Shown here piece by piece: positions 6,160 through 12,383 of a stretch of 12,383 nt of DNA. The position numbers were made by a program, and so were the translations under genes. Position 1 is the stretch's first letter. The number at the start of each line of letters is the position of its first letter. The notes below the pieces were generated by a model. That model saw nothing but the letters and a program-made list of their open reading frames with translations. It was not told the origin of the DNA and made no database searches. The stretch is from an uncultured Collinsella sp. GTDB taxonomy: Bacteria; Actinomycetota; Coriobacteriia; Coriobacteriales; Coriobacteriaceae. The stretch lies in NCBI GenBank assembly GCA_902491135.1, contig CABUGR010000009.1, forward strand, positions 1-12,383, written 5' to 3'.

Positions 6160-8802
6160 ATGTTAGATAGATTTACCGATCGAGCGCGCAAGGTCATGTC
6201 GATGGCCAAACAGGAGGCGCTCGATCTGCACTCAAATAAGGTGGGCACCGAGCACCTGCTGCTCGCGCTTGCCAAGGAGGACGAGGGCATTGCCGCCGAG
6301 GCGCTGCGTTCGCTCGACATCTCCTATGATGACATCATGGATACTCTCAAAGAGGTCCAGACCACGGTTCCCGAGCCCAGTGAGGAGACCGAGGCGGCCA
6401 AGCTCGCCTTTACGCCGCTCGTCATTAGCGTGATGGAGCGTTCATTCCGCGTGGCGCGCGAGAACAACCAGACCTACGTGTCGACCGAGCACTTGCTGAT
6501 CGGTATCGTCGAAGAGGGTAACGGCATGGCCATGGACATCCTCATGCGCCTGGGGGTGTCGTCCGCCTCCATCAAAAAGGCTATCGAGAAACTCACCGCC
6601 AAGGACCAGGACAAGAAGCGTCCGCTCGCCGGCGCCGGTGCTGGTCGTCCCGGTGCGGGCCTGCCGTTCTTTAGCGGCTCGGATACCTCTCAGCAAAAGG
6701 GGGGTGGCACCGATACGCTTAAGCAGTTCGCGACCAACCTCACGCAGAAGGCGCGCGACGGCGAGCTCGACCCTGTAATTGGTCGCGAAAAGGAAGTCCA
6801 GCGTATGATGGAAATTCTTTCGCGCCGCACCAAGAACAACCCGCTCATTCTGGGCGACCCCGGCGTGGGCAAGACGGCCATCGTCGAGGGCCTGGCTCAG
6901 CAGATTGCAGCCGGCAACGTGCCCGAGAACCTCATGAACCAGAATATCTGGACGCTCGACCTGCCGGGCCTCGTGGCGGGCGCCAAGTATCGCGGCGAGT
7001 TTGAGGAGCGCCTCAAGAACGTGATTCAGGAGGCCACCGAGGCTGACGACGTCATCCTGTTTATCGACGAGATGCACACCATCATCGGTGCCGGTTCTGC
7101 CGAGGGCTCCATCGACGCGAGCTCCATGCTCAAACCCGTGCTCGCGCGCGGTGCCTTTCAGATTATCGGTGCCACCACGGCCGAGGAATTCCGCAAGTAC
7201 CTCACCAAGGACCCGGCCTTCGAGCGTCGCTTCCAGACCATCGATGTCGAGGAGCCGAGCGTCGAGGACACGGTCAAGATCCTGACCGCACTCAAGCCGC
7301 GCTACGAGGAGCATCACCATGTGCGCTATACGCAGGGTGCTATCGAGGCCGCCGCGAACCTTTCCAACCGCTACATCCAGGATCGCTTCCTGCCCGATAA
7401 GGCCATCGACCTCATCGACGAGGCCGGTGCCCGCGCTCGCATCGCCGCGAATCGCGCGCCCGAGCCGGTGCGCGAGGCTGAGCATCGCATCGAGGAGCTC
7501 AAGGCCGCCGCGCAGGAGGCCACCGAGAGCGACGACATGAACAAGGCCGCCGAGATCACCGAGCAGCAGAAGGCCGCCGAGATTGAACTCGCCGAAGCCA
7601 AGGCCGCCTGGACCGCCGAGCTCGACGCCAGCCCGCTCACCATCGACGTGAGTCAGATTGCCGACATCGTGTCCGTGACCTCTGGCGTGCCGGTTTCCTC
7701 GCTCACCGAGAGCGAGAGCCGGCGTCTGCTGCAGACCGAAAGCGTGCTCAAGACGCGCATCATCGGCCAGGATGAGGCAGTCGAGGCCGTCGCCAAGGCT
7801 GTGCGCCGCAGCCGCTCGCCGCTCAAGGACCCGCGTCGTCCCGGCGGCAGCTTTATCTTCCTGGGTCCCACCGGCACAGGCAAGACCGAGCTCGCCAAGA
7901 CGCTCGCCGAGTACCTCTTTGGCAGCAAGGACGCGCTCATCAGCTTCGACATGTCGGAATTCGGCAGCGAGTTCGAGGTCTCCAAGCTCATCGGTAGCCC
8001 TCCGGGTTACGTGGGCCACGACGAGGGCGGTCAGCTCACCAAGGCCGTTCGCCGTCATCCGTACTCGGTCGTGCTGTTCGACGAGATCGAGAAGGCGCAC
8101 CCCGACATCTTCAACATTTTGTTGCAGGTGCTGGAGGAGGGCCGCCTGACTGATAGCCAGGGCAAGACGGTCGACTTCCGCAATACCGTGATTATCATGA
8201 CGTCCAACGTGGGCGCCCGCGAGATCGCGCAGGATGCGAGCGTCGGTTTTGGCACCACCGGTGAGCAGGGCCTTACCTCGAGCGAGATTAAGGGCCGTGC
8301 GATGGGCGAACTTAAGCGCCTGTTCCGCCCCGAGCTGCTCAACCGTATCGACGACATCGTGGTGTTCCAGAAGCTTTCGGGCGAGAATCTGACCAAGATC
8401 GCGCACCTGCTGGTGGACGACCTGCGTCAACGCCTGATTGCCAACGGCATGAACATCAAGCTCACCGATGCGGCCTACGACAAGATTGTGGCCGAGGGCA
8501 CCGACCTCACCAATGGCGCGCGTCCGCTGCGCCGTGCCATCCAAAAGCTCATTGAGGACCCGCTGTCCGAGGAACTGCTGGCCGGTGAGTGGGGCGAGGG
8601 CGATACCGTTCAGTGCGATGTGGCCGACGGCAAGTTTGTCTTTAGTCACGGCACGGGCGAGATTCCGGCACCGCGTCCGGCGGGCACGCTCGGTGGCGAT
8701 ACCGCCCCGGCGGCTCCGCACACCGGCAACGTCGCGCCCGTGAGCGGCGGCGTGACCTCGGGCCCCGGCGGCATGATGCAAGGCGGTTCCGGCGCGCTGT
8801 AG
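6160..8802 (+). CDS. clpC: ClpC-type AAA+ unfoldase, ClpP partner
   Basis: An 880-residue Hsp100 unfoldase that forms hexameric rings, unfolds substrates with ATP and feeds them to ClpP. It opens with two Clp_N repeats (about 1-68 and 80-146; each carries an EHLL motif) and a glycine-rich linker (157-183). The first AAA+ domain has Walker A GDPGVGKT (232-239), Walker B VILFIDE (298-304) and pore loop KYRGEFE (276-282). The short coiled middle segment (about 437-490) with a UVR-like DDMNKAAEI stretch marks ClpC rather than ClpB. The second AAA+ domain has Walker A GPTGTGKT (569-576), Walker B VVLFDEIE (637-644) and pore loop GYVG (616-619). VGF at 695-697 sits where ClpC binds ClpP. Residues 830-880 form a Gly/Pro/Ala-rich low-complexity tail unlike the usual ClpC end. 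The gene stands alone: no ctsR, mcsA or mcsB beside it. Confidence 0.95.
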   Translation: MLDRFTDRARKVMSMAKQEALDLHSNKVGTEHLLLALAKEDEGIAAEALRSLDISYDDIMDTLKEVQTTVPEPSEETEAAKLAFTPLVISVMERSFRVARENNQTYVSTEHLLIGIVEEGNGMAMDILMRLGVSSASIKKAIEKLTAKDQDKKRPLAGAGAGRPGAGLPFFSGSDTSQQKGGGTDTLKQFATNLTQKARDGELDPVIGREKEVQRMMEILSRRTKNNPLILGDPGVGKTAIVEGLAQQIAAGNVPENLMNQNIWTLDLPGLVAGAKYRGEFEERLKNVIQEATEADDVILFIDEMHTIIGAGSAEGSIDASSMLKPVLARGAFQIIGATTAEEFRKYLTKDPAFERRFQTIDVEEPSVEDTVKILTALKPRYEEHHHVRYTQGAIEAAANLSNRYIQDRFLPDKAIDLIDEAGARARIAANRAPEPVREAEHRIEELKAAAQEATESDDMNKAAEITEQQKAAEIELAEAKAAWTAELDASPLTIDVSQIADIVSVTSGVPVSSLTESESRRLLQTESVLKTRIIGQDEAVEAVAKAVRRSRSPLKDPRRPGGSFIFLGPTGTGKTELAKTLAEYLFGSKDALISFDMSEFGSEFEVSKLIGSPPGYVGHDEGGQLTKAVRRHPYSVVLFDEIEKAHPDIFNILLQVLEEGRLTDSQGKTVDFRNTVIIMTSNVGAREIAQDASVGFGTTGEQGLTSSEIKGRAMGELKRLFRPELLNRIDDIVVFQKLSGENLTKIAHLLVDDLRQRLIANGMNIKLTDAAYDKIVAEGTDLTNGARPLRRAIQKLIEDPLSEELLAGEWGEGDTVQCDVADGKFVFSHGTGEIPAPRPAGTLGGDTAPAAPHTGNVAPVSGGVTSGPGGMMQGGSGAL

Positions 8803-8827
8803 GGCGTGGCGACAATTTGATACGCGC

Positions 8828-8862
8828 AATCGAGGCGCTCCGGAAAGGGCGCCTCGATTTGT
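8828..8862 (+). terminator. Terminator after clpC
   Basis: AATCGAGGCGC (8828-8838) is perfectly complementary to GCGCCTCGATT (8849-8859), with two further inner pairs and a short loop centred on GGAAA. The trailing T-run is short (ATTTGT), but stem length and position 25 bases after the clpC stop make termination likely. Confidence 0.75.
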
Positions 8863-8879
8863 AGAGCTGCGGAAGTTGT

Positions 8880-8999
8880 GACCGTTACGCTATACGGTCC
8901 ACCGTTAGCCGATGATGCGAGGGCGCTCGGCGTTTTCGACTGGTTTATGCACGCAAAGTCTGGGAATATACAAGTCGCATGTCTTACTGTCTAACCAGT
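8880..8999 (+). promoter_or_regulatory. pepD leader with two inverted repeats
   Basis: GACCGT (8880-8885) and ACGGTC (8894-8899) form an inverted repeat with an eight-base spacer, suitable as an operator half-site pair or a small stem. ACTGGTT (8939-8945) and AACCAGT (8993-8999) are also exact complements, the second ending seven bases before the pepD Shine-Dalgarno. An AT-rich AATATACA (8965-8972) might be a -10 region, but I cannot find a matching -35. Function is inferred from position only. Confidence 0.3.
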
Positions 9000-9005
9000 T
9001 GCGCC

Positions 9006-9012
9006 AAGGAGG
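9006..9012 (+). promoter_or_regulatory. Strong ribosome binding site that fixes the pepD start
   Basis: AAGGAGG, a near-perfect anti-16S match, lies four bases before ATG 9017. It excludes the longer in-frame reading from 8912, whose extra 35 residues resemble translated leader rather than M20 peptidase sequence. Confidence 0.85.
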
Positions 9013-9016
9013 CACC

Positions 9017-10474
9017 ATGGACTACAAGATTACCGGCTACGAGCCCGCCCAGCTGTTCCATTTCTTTGAGGAGGTCAGCGCGATCCCCCGTGGGTCTGGC
9101 AACGAGAAGGGCATCAGCGATTTCCTGGTCGCGTTTGCCAAGGAGCGCGGTCTCGATGTGTATCAGGACGAGGTCTACAACGTCATCATTCGCAAGCCCG
9201 CATCTGCCGGCGCCGAGAATGCCCCGACCGTGATGCTGCAGGGCCACATCGATATGGTGTGCGACAAGTTGGGCTCCGTTGAGCACGACTTTACGACCGA
9301 TGGTATCGACCTGGTCGTCAAGGACGGCGTCCTTACCGCCAACGGCACCACCCTGGGCGCCGACAATGGTATCGCCGTCGCGCTTATGCTTACTGTGCTC
9401 AACGACGATTCGATTGCCCATCCGGCCCTCGAGTGCGTGTTCACCACCGACGAGGAGACCGGCCTGGTTGGCGCCGAGACGCTCGACAAGTCCCAGATCA
9501 GCGCCCGCACCATGATCAACCTCGACTCCGAGGAGGAGGGCGTTGCCACCGTCAGCTGCGCCGGCGGCGTCGTCGTTACCTACACCTGCCCCATCGTGCG
9601 CGAGCACAAGACCGGTAGCACCCTCACGCTCGACATTTCCGGTCTGTTGGGCGGCCACTCCGGCAGTGATATCAACCTGGAGCGCGGCAACGGAAACCTC
9701 ATCATGGCCCGCATCATCGACCGCCTGATGGTCGCCGGCGAGCCCGCCATCGTCAGCTTCAACGGCGGCACCAAGGACAACGCCATCAACCGTGAGTGCA
9801 AGGCCGTTCTGGTCTATGCCGATCACGCTGCCGCCGAGGCCGCGGCCCAGATCGCAAAGGGCATCATCGCCGACGTCACTGCCGAGCTCGAGGTCTTCGA
9901 CCCCGGCTTTACCTGCACCGTCGAGATTGCCGACGACGCCGAGGTCGAGGCCATGGACGAGAAGTCCGCGCTTGCCCTCATCCGCGCCCTGCGTCTTGCC
10001 CCTAACGGCGTGATTCGCCGCAACGTCGCCACCGACGGCTCCGTCGAGGTTTCCTCCAACATCGGCGTGGTCGCCACCTCCGATGACGAGGTCAAGATTA
10101 TGCTGTCCCCGCGCTCCTCGATCACCTCGCTGCAGAACGAGTTCAAGGACCGCCTGCAGACGCTTGCCGATGTCCTGGGCTTCGACGCCAAGTTTGAGTT
10201 CGAGTATCCCGGCTGGAGCTATGCCGAGCATTCGCCGGTCCGCGAAGTCTTTGTCGAGAGCTATCGAGAGCTCTTTGGCTCCGAGCTGCGCATCGAGTCC
10301 ATTCACGCCGGCCTTGAGTGCGGCCTGTTTGCCGAGGCTCTGCACGGCCTGGACGCCATCGCCGTGGGCCCGACGCTCTCCGATGTCCATACCCCGGACG
10401 AGAGCATGGAGCTCGCTTCTGCCGAGCGCTTCTACGAGCTGCTCATCGACGTCCTCAAGCGCCTCGCTGCGTAA
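9017..10474 (+). CDS. pepD: Aminoacyl-histidine dipeptidase (M20 family, PepD)
   Basis: A 485-residue cytoplasmic dizinc peptidase that cleaves Xaa-His and other dipeptides to free amino acids. The full active site can be read: zinc ligands H77 (GHIDM), D116 (GADNG), E147, D170 (INLDSEEEG) and H458 (SDVHTPDES), with catalytic D79 and general base E146 (DEETGLVGAE). These sit at a constant offset of three residues from those I recall for Vibrio PepD, which supports both identity and the chosen start. The middle region (about 187-400), including GGHSGSDINLERGN (212-225), forms the lid and dimer domain inserted in the catalytic domain. Length is normal for PepD. It is a single-gene unit with its own leader and a strong terminator. 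No signal peptide is seen. It probably serves peptide use, in line with an amino-acid-fermenting lifestyle. Confidence 0.95.
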   Translation: MDYKITGYEPAQLFHFFEEVSAIPRGSGNEKGISDFLVAFAKERGLDVYQDEVYNVIIRKPASAGAENAPTVMLQGHIDMVCDKLGSVEHDFTTDGIDLVVKDGVLTANGTTLGADNGIAVALMLTVLNDDSIAHPALECVFTTDEETGLVGAETLDKSQISARTMINLDSEEEGVATVSCAGGVVVTYTCPIVREHKTGSTLTLDISGLLGGHSGSDINLERGNGNLIMARIIDRLMVAGEPAIVSFNGGTKDNAINRECKAVLVYADHAAAEAAAQIAKGIIADVTAELEVFDPGFTCTVEIADDAEVEAMDEKSALALIRALRLAPNGVIRRNVATDGSVEVSSNIGVVATSDDEVKIMLSPRSSITSLQNEFKDRLQTLADVLGFDAKFEFEYPGWSYAEHSPVREVFVESYRELFGSELRIESIHAGLECGLFAEALHGLDAIAVGPTLSDVHTPDESMELASAERFYELLIDVLKRLAA

Positions 10475-10480
10475 AGGTTG

Positions 10481-10511
10481 CGCTAGCAGCAGTCCGAGCC
10501 ACGTGCTAGCG
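10481..10511. repeat. Inverted repeat after pepD
   Basis: CGCTAGCA (10481-10488) and TGCTAGCG (10504-10511) are exact complements around a 15-base spacer. No T-run follows. It precedes the real terminator and may simply be 3' UTR structure. Confidence 0.35.
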
Positions 10512-10529
10512 GATTGCAAATGACATTAT

Positions 10530-10578
10530 GAGAGGGGGCACCCGGTCTTTTGCGACGGGTGTCCCCTCTCTTTTGTTT
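10530..10578 (+). terminator. Strong rho-independent terminator after pepD
   Basis: A 15-pair stem joins 10530-10544 (GAGAGGGGGCACCCG) to 10556-10570 (CGGGTGTCCCCTCTC) with a single G-T wobble and an 11-base loop. TTTTGTTT follows at 10571-10578. It lies between convergent pepD and hipA. On the minus strand the bases after the stem are not T-rich, so it mainly serves pepD. Confidence 0.92.
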
Positions 10579-10601
10579 GATAATTGCGAAATTAAGGCCA
10601 C

Positions 10602-11906
10602 CTAGTCCATTTCTGCCTTGATGAGGTCGAGGGTGCGCTGGCAGTTTTCGCGGACGGGGCCGAGCATATGCTCGCGCAGGTCCGCCATGCCGGGCAGGTC
10701 GGCGTATTCGTCCATGACCTCTTCCATGCAAATGGGCACCTCGTAGGCGAGGTCCATCATGGTCGCAAAGCAAAACTTCTCGGATAGCCCGGCATCGGTG
10801 AGTGCCGCCTCCAGCGCGGGGTCGCCCATACCGTGGTATCGGCGGATAGCGCCTGGACCGATGCGCCCCACACGATTTTCGCCGCCAACGCTCATGGCAA
10901 GGCGCGCCCGGCGGCGCATGCGCTCGTATGCCAGCCCCGATGCGACATCGTACATGGGTGCGAGCGCCGCGTTTGTGCCTTTGCCAAGGATGAGCGAGTA
11001 GTTTTTAGCGTGTGCGTCAGGCGCTCCGATAATGGCGTTATAGAACAACATATAGGTAAAAAGCACAAGATTCATGTGGTGGGGGACTGTGTTAATCAGT
11101 CGTTCTTGGATGTCTCGTGTAGTTGGTCCTCCGTCGGCGGTGTATTTCTGGATTGGCAATACACCGAGCGCCTGGCAAAAGTCCTCCTGATGCAGCCTTT
11201 CGATATTTCCGCTGCTATTGACCATTCTGTCGTACCGTTCAACGACGAGCGCGGCTTCGTCTTCAAATGTGTAATAGGAGACGTTGGCAGTTGGAATGCC
11301 AACACGCCGAGCCGTTTTCATGCAGACGAATTCGTTTAAGGCCTGATGTTTGAACCCAACGACACCATTTTTGAAGATATGGGTAGTGGGGGATGACCCT
11401 AGACATTCGCACCATTGGCCATCATGCCAAGCTAGTGCAAATTTGCCTTGATTGCCGCCCAGGGACCAGCTTTCGTTGGAGCCCATCCATGTCTCTCTTT
11501 CGTCATCGCGAATTGCTTTGAGCTTGTGAGCGATTTGAGAATTGGTAAGCGGGCGGTATGCCGAGACCCTGCCGCGGGCGGCGTCTAATTGATCGGCTCG
11601 ACAAAACTGAACGGCCCCCGCGCAGTCTAGACCGATATGGCACAAGAGGGCGACGGGGTTGTTGGATGCAACATCATGCTCGGTGGCAATAGCGCGACGC
11701 TGCTCTTGACTGTCGGGCAAAAGGCCAAATAGGAACGGGCGGACGATGCTATGGCCATACGTGCGATTGGAAAGCGGCATTGTTAGCGATAACGGTGCTC
11801 CGCGATAGGTTGGGGCGTATGCAAAGCTGCAGAGTCCATGCTCGTCTTGGCGGAGAGTGCCGGCGATTTCGCCACAAATGAGGGTCGCGAGCTCCATCTC
11901 TGCCAT
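10602..11906 (-). CDS. hipA: HipA-family serine/threonine kinase toxin
   Basis: A 434-residue toxin kinase of the HipBA type. In E. coli HipA phosphorylates glutamyl-tRNA synthetase and drives growth arrest; the target here is unknown. The N-terminal HipA subdomain spans about residues 6-115 and the kinase core about 146-400. Visible motifs: the phosphate loop region SLGGNQGKFAL (148-158), where S148 and K155 align with the E. coli autophosphorylated Ser150 and its nearby lysine; PTTHIFK (173-179); VERYDR (222-227); catalytic loop GAPDAHAKNYS (294-304) with D297 and N302; and metal-binding D320 in PMYDVASGL. All key residues are present, so the kinase looks active. The start codon directly abuts the stop of the antitoxin gene, so translation is likely coupled. 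The 5' two thirds of the gene are much poorer in GC than the 3' end. Confidence 0.92.
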   Translation of the reverse strand: MAEMELATLICGEIAGTLRQDEHGLCSFAYAPTYRGAPLSLTMPLSNRTYGHSIVRPFLFGLLPDSQEQRRAIATEHDVASNNPVALLCHIGLDCAGAVQFCRADQLDAARGRVSAYRPLTNSQIAHKLKAIRDDERETWMGSNESWSLGGNQGKFALAWHDGQWCECLGSSPTTHIFKNGVVGFKHQALNEFVCMKTARRVGIPTANVSYYTFEDEAALVVERYDRMVNSSGNIERLHQEDFCQALGVLPIQKYTADGGPTTRDIQERLINTVPHHMNLVLFTYMLFYNAIIGAPDAHAKNYSLILGKGTNAALAPMYDVASGLAYERMRRRARLAMSVGGENRVGRIGPGAIRRYHGMGDPALEAALTDAGLSEKFCFATMMDLAYEVPICMEEVMDEYADLPGMADLREHMLGPVRENCQRTLDLIKAEMD

Positions 11907-12338
11907 TTATTTCACAACCTTGCAGCCAAAGGAGAGGTTTGAAGTGCCGGAAAGGCCTTGCTCGGCTGCGATTTGGGCCAGCAAGGCACCATAGGAAGAT
12001 GGCGTTCCTTGTCGAGTGGGTCGTCTGCCTGCGCTTGGCTTTGGCAGGGTATTCGAGTTCGCGATAGGGAGGTTCACTATCGTCGTCGGATGTTCGGAGG
12101 GCGATGCGATGGAGTCGTTATCGCTTTGCGCGAAGAGACCAATGCCGAGTGCGTTAAAGACGGTCAGCAACTTGTCGAGTCGAATGCCGGTGGCATCTCC
12201 TAGCTCGAGCGATGCGAGCAGACGCTCCGAAACGCCGGCTTTTTTAGCGAGGGCCGCACGGGTGATTCCCTGTGAGTCGCGTGCCTGGCGCACGTAGATG
12301 CCAGCTTGGCGCGGCGTGGTGATGGGAAGGGTATCCAC
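11907..12338 (-). CDS. hipB: HipB-type helix-turn-helix antitoxin with long tail
   Basis: A 143-residue DNA-binding antitoxin expected to bind HipA and repress its own operon. An Xre/HTH_3 domain covers about residues 10-70, with the helix-turn-helix TRAALAKKAGVSERLLASLE at 26-45 followed by LDKLLTVFNALGI, a typical fourth/fifth helix. E. coli HipB has 88 residues. Here residues 72-118 form a Ser/Pro/Thr/Asn-rich linker, and 119-143 a short helix-like ALLAQIAAEQG plus a polar end (SFGCKVVK). The start is GTG at 12338, with TAGGAG (12350-12345 on the minus strand) six bases upstream. It is the first gene of the pair, as usual for hipBA. HTH antitoxins of this general shape also occur without HipA, but the neighbour makes the assignment firm. 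Confidence 0.88.
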   Translation of the reverse strand: MDTLPITTPRQAGIYVRQARDSQGITRAALAKKAGVSERLLASLELGDATGIRLDKLLTVFNALGIGLFAQSDNDSIASPSEHPTTIVNLPIANSNTLPKPSAGRRPTRQGTPSSYGALLAQIAAEQGLSGTSNLSFGCKVVK

Positions 12339-12344
12339 GGCAAT

Positions 12345-12350
12345 CTCCTA
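12345..12350 (-). promoter_or_regulatory. Ribosome binding site for GTG-started hipB
   Basis: Read on the minus strand, TAGGAG ends six bases before the GTG start codon at 12338-12336, which supports this non-ATG start. Confidence 0.7.
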
Positions 12351-12364
12351 ACGTGCAGACTTTT

Positions 12365-12383
12365 GCATATCAGTATGACATGC
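12365..12383. promoter_or_regulatory. Candidate HipB operator at window edge
   Basis: GCATATCA-GTA-TGACATGC is a 19-base palindrome with seven of eight pairs matching, located 27-45 bases before the hipB start. On the minus strand it contains CATACT (12377-12372), a possible -10 element, so a bound repressor would block the promoter. The window ends at the palindrome, so a further copy or the -35 region cannot be seen. Confidence 0.45.

Noticed and set aside
6442..8829. A 795-residue open frame antisense to clpC
   Set aside because: Same codon-bias artefact: no known motifs, and it covers the Walker motifs of a certain gene on the other strand.
703..10511. Identical ACGTGCTAGCG at 703-713 and 10501-10511, both before terminators
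   Set aside because: An 11-base match is expected several times by chance in 12 kb, and the flanks do not match.
8984..10519. A 511-residue open frame antisense to pepD
   Set aside because: Mirrors pepD exactly in extent, is low in complexity, and has no ribosome site or family features.
11096..11339. Plus-strand frames opposite hipA, including a 168-residue one
   Set aside because: The minus-strand frame carries the full set of HipA kinase motifs; the plus-strand frames have none.

Overview
The window is a GC-rich, gene-dense bacterial chromosome segment. Small gaps, protein families and codon use fit an anaerobic gut actinobacterium of the Coriobacteriia, probably Collinsella-like. This placement is inferred from family content and composition, since no marker RNA is present. 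I support seven protein genes and no RNA genes, insertion sequences, prophage or CRISPR array.

Left part (1-5967): a small DUF2798-type membrane protein, then a structured 281-base gap ending in a good rho-independent terminator. Next comes a very large (1479 residue) ATP-driven iron-sulfur protein. It joins two acyl-CoA dehydratase activase (BadF/BcrA/HgdC) ATPase domains to two dehydratase-like cysteine domains. A TetR-type regulator overlaps its 3' end and is probably cotranscribed with it. A perfect 11-base palindrome in front of the large gene, with a near copy 71 bases upstream, is a candidate operator for that regulator.

Middle (5968-10601): a clpC-type AAA+ unfoldase with the loop tripeptide used to dock ClpP, led by a terminator-like hairpin 31 bases before its start codon. 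Then comes an M20 family aminoacyl-histidine dipeptidase (pepD) with a complete set of metal and catalytic residues. Both end in clear hairpins. They are housekeeping proteolysis and peptide-use genes with separate leaders.

Right part (10602-12383, minus strand): a HipBA toxin-antitoxin pair, antitoxin gene first, with the hipA start codon directly abutting the hipB stop codon. HipA keeps the kinase residues. HipB carries an unusually long C-terminal extension. An imperfect palindrome reaching the right edge of the window is a candidate HipB operator. Base composition changes sharply inside hipA, suggesting a mosaic or acquired gene.

The most unusual item is the large activase/dehydratase fusion with its dedicated regulator. 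The family is known in anaerobes, but to my knowledge its substrate is not. No separate dehydratase subunits, CoA transferase or electron-transfer flavoprotein lie in the window.
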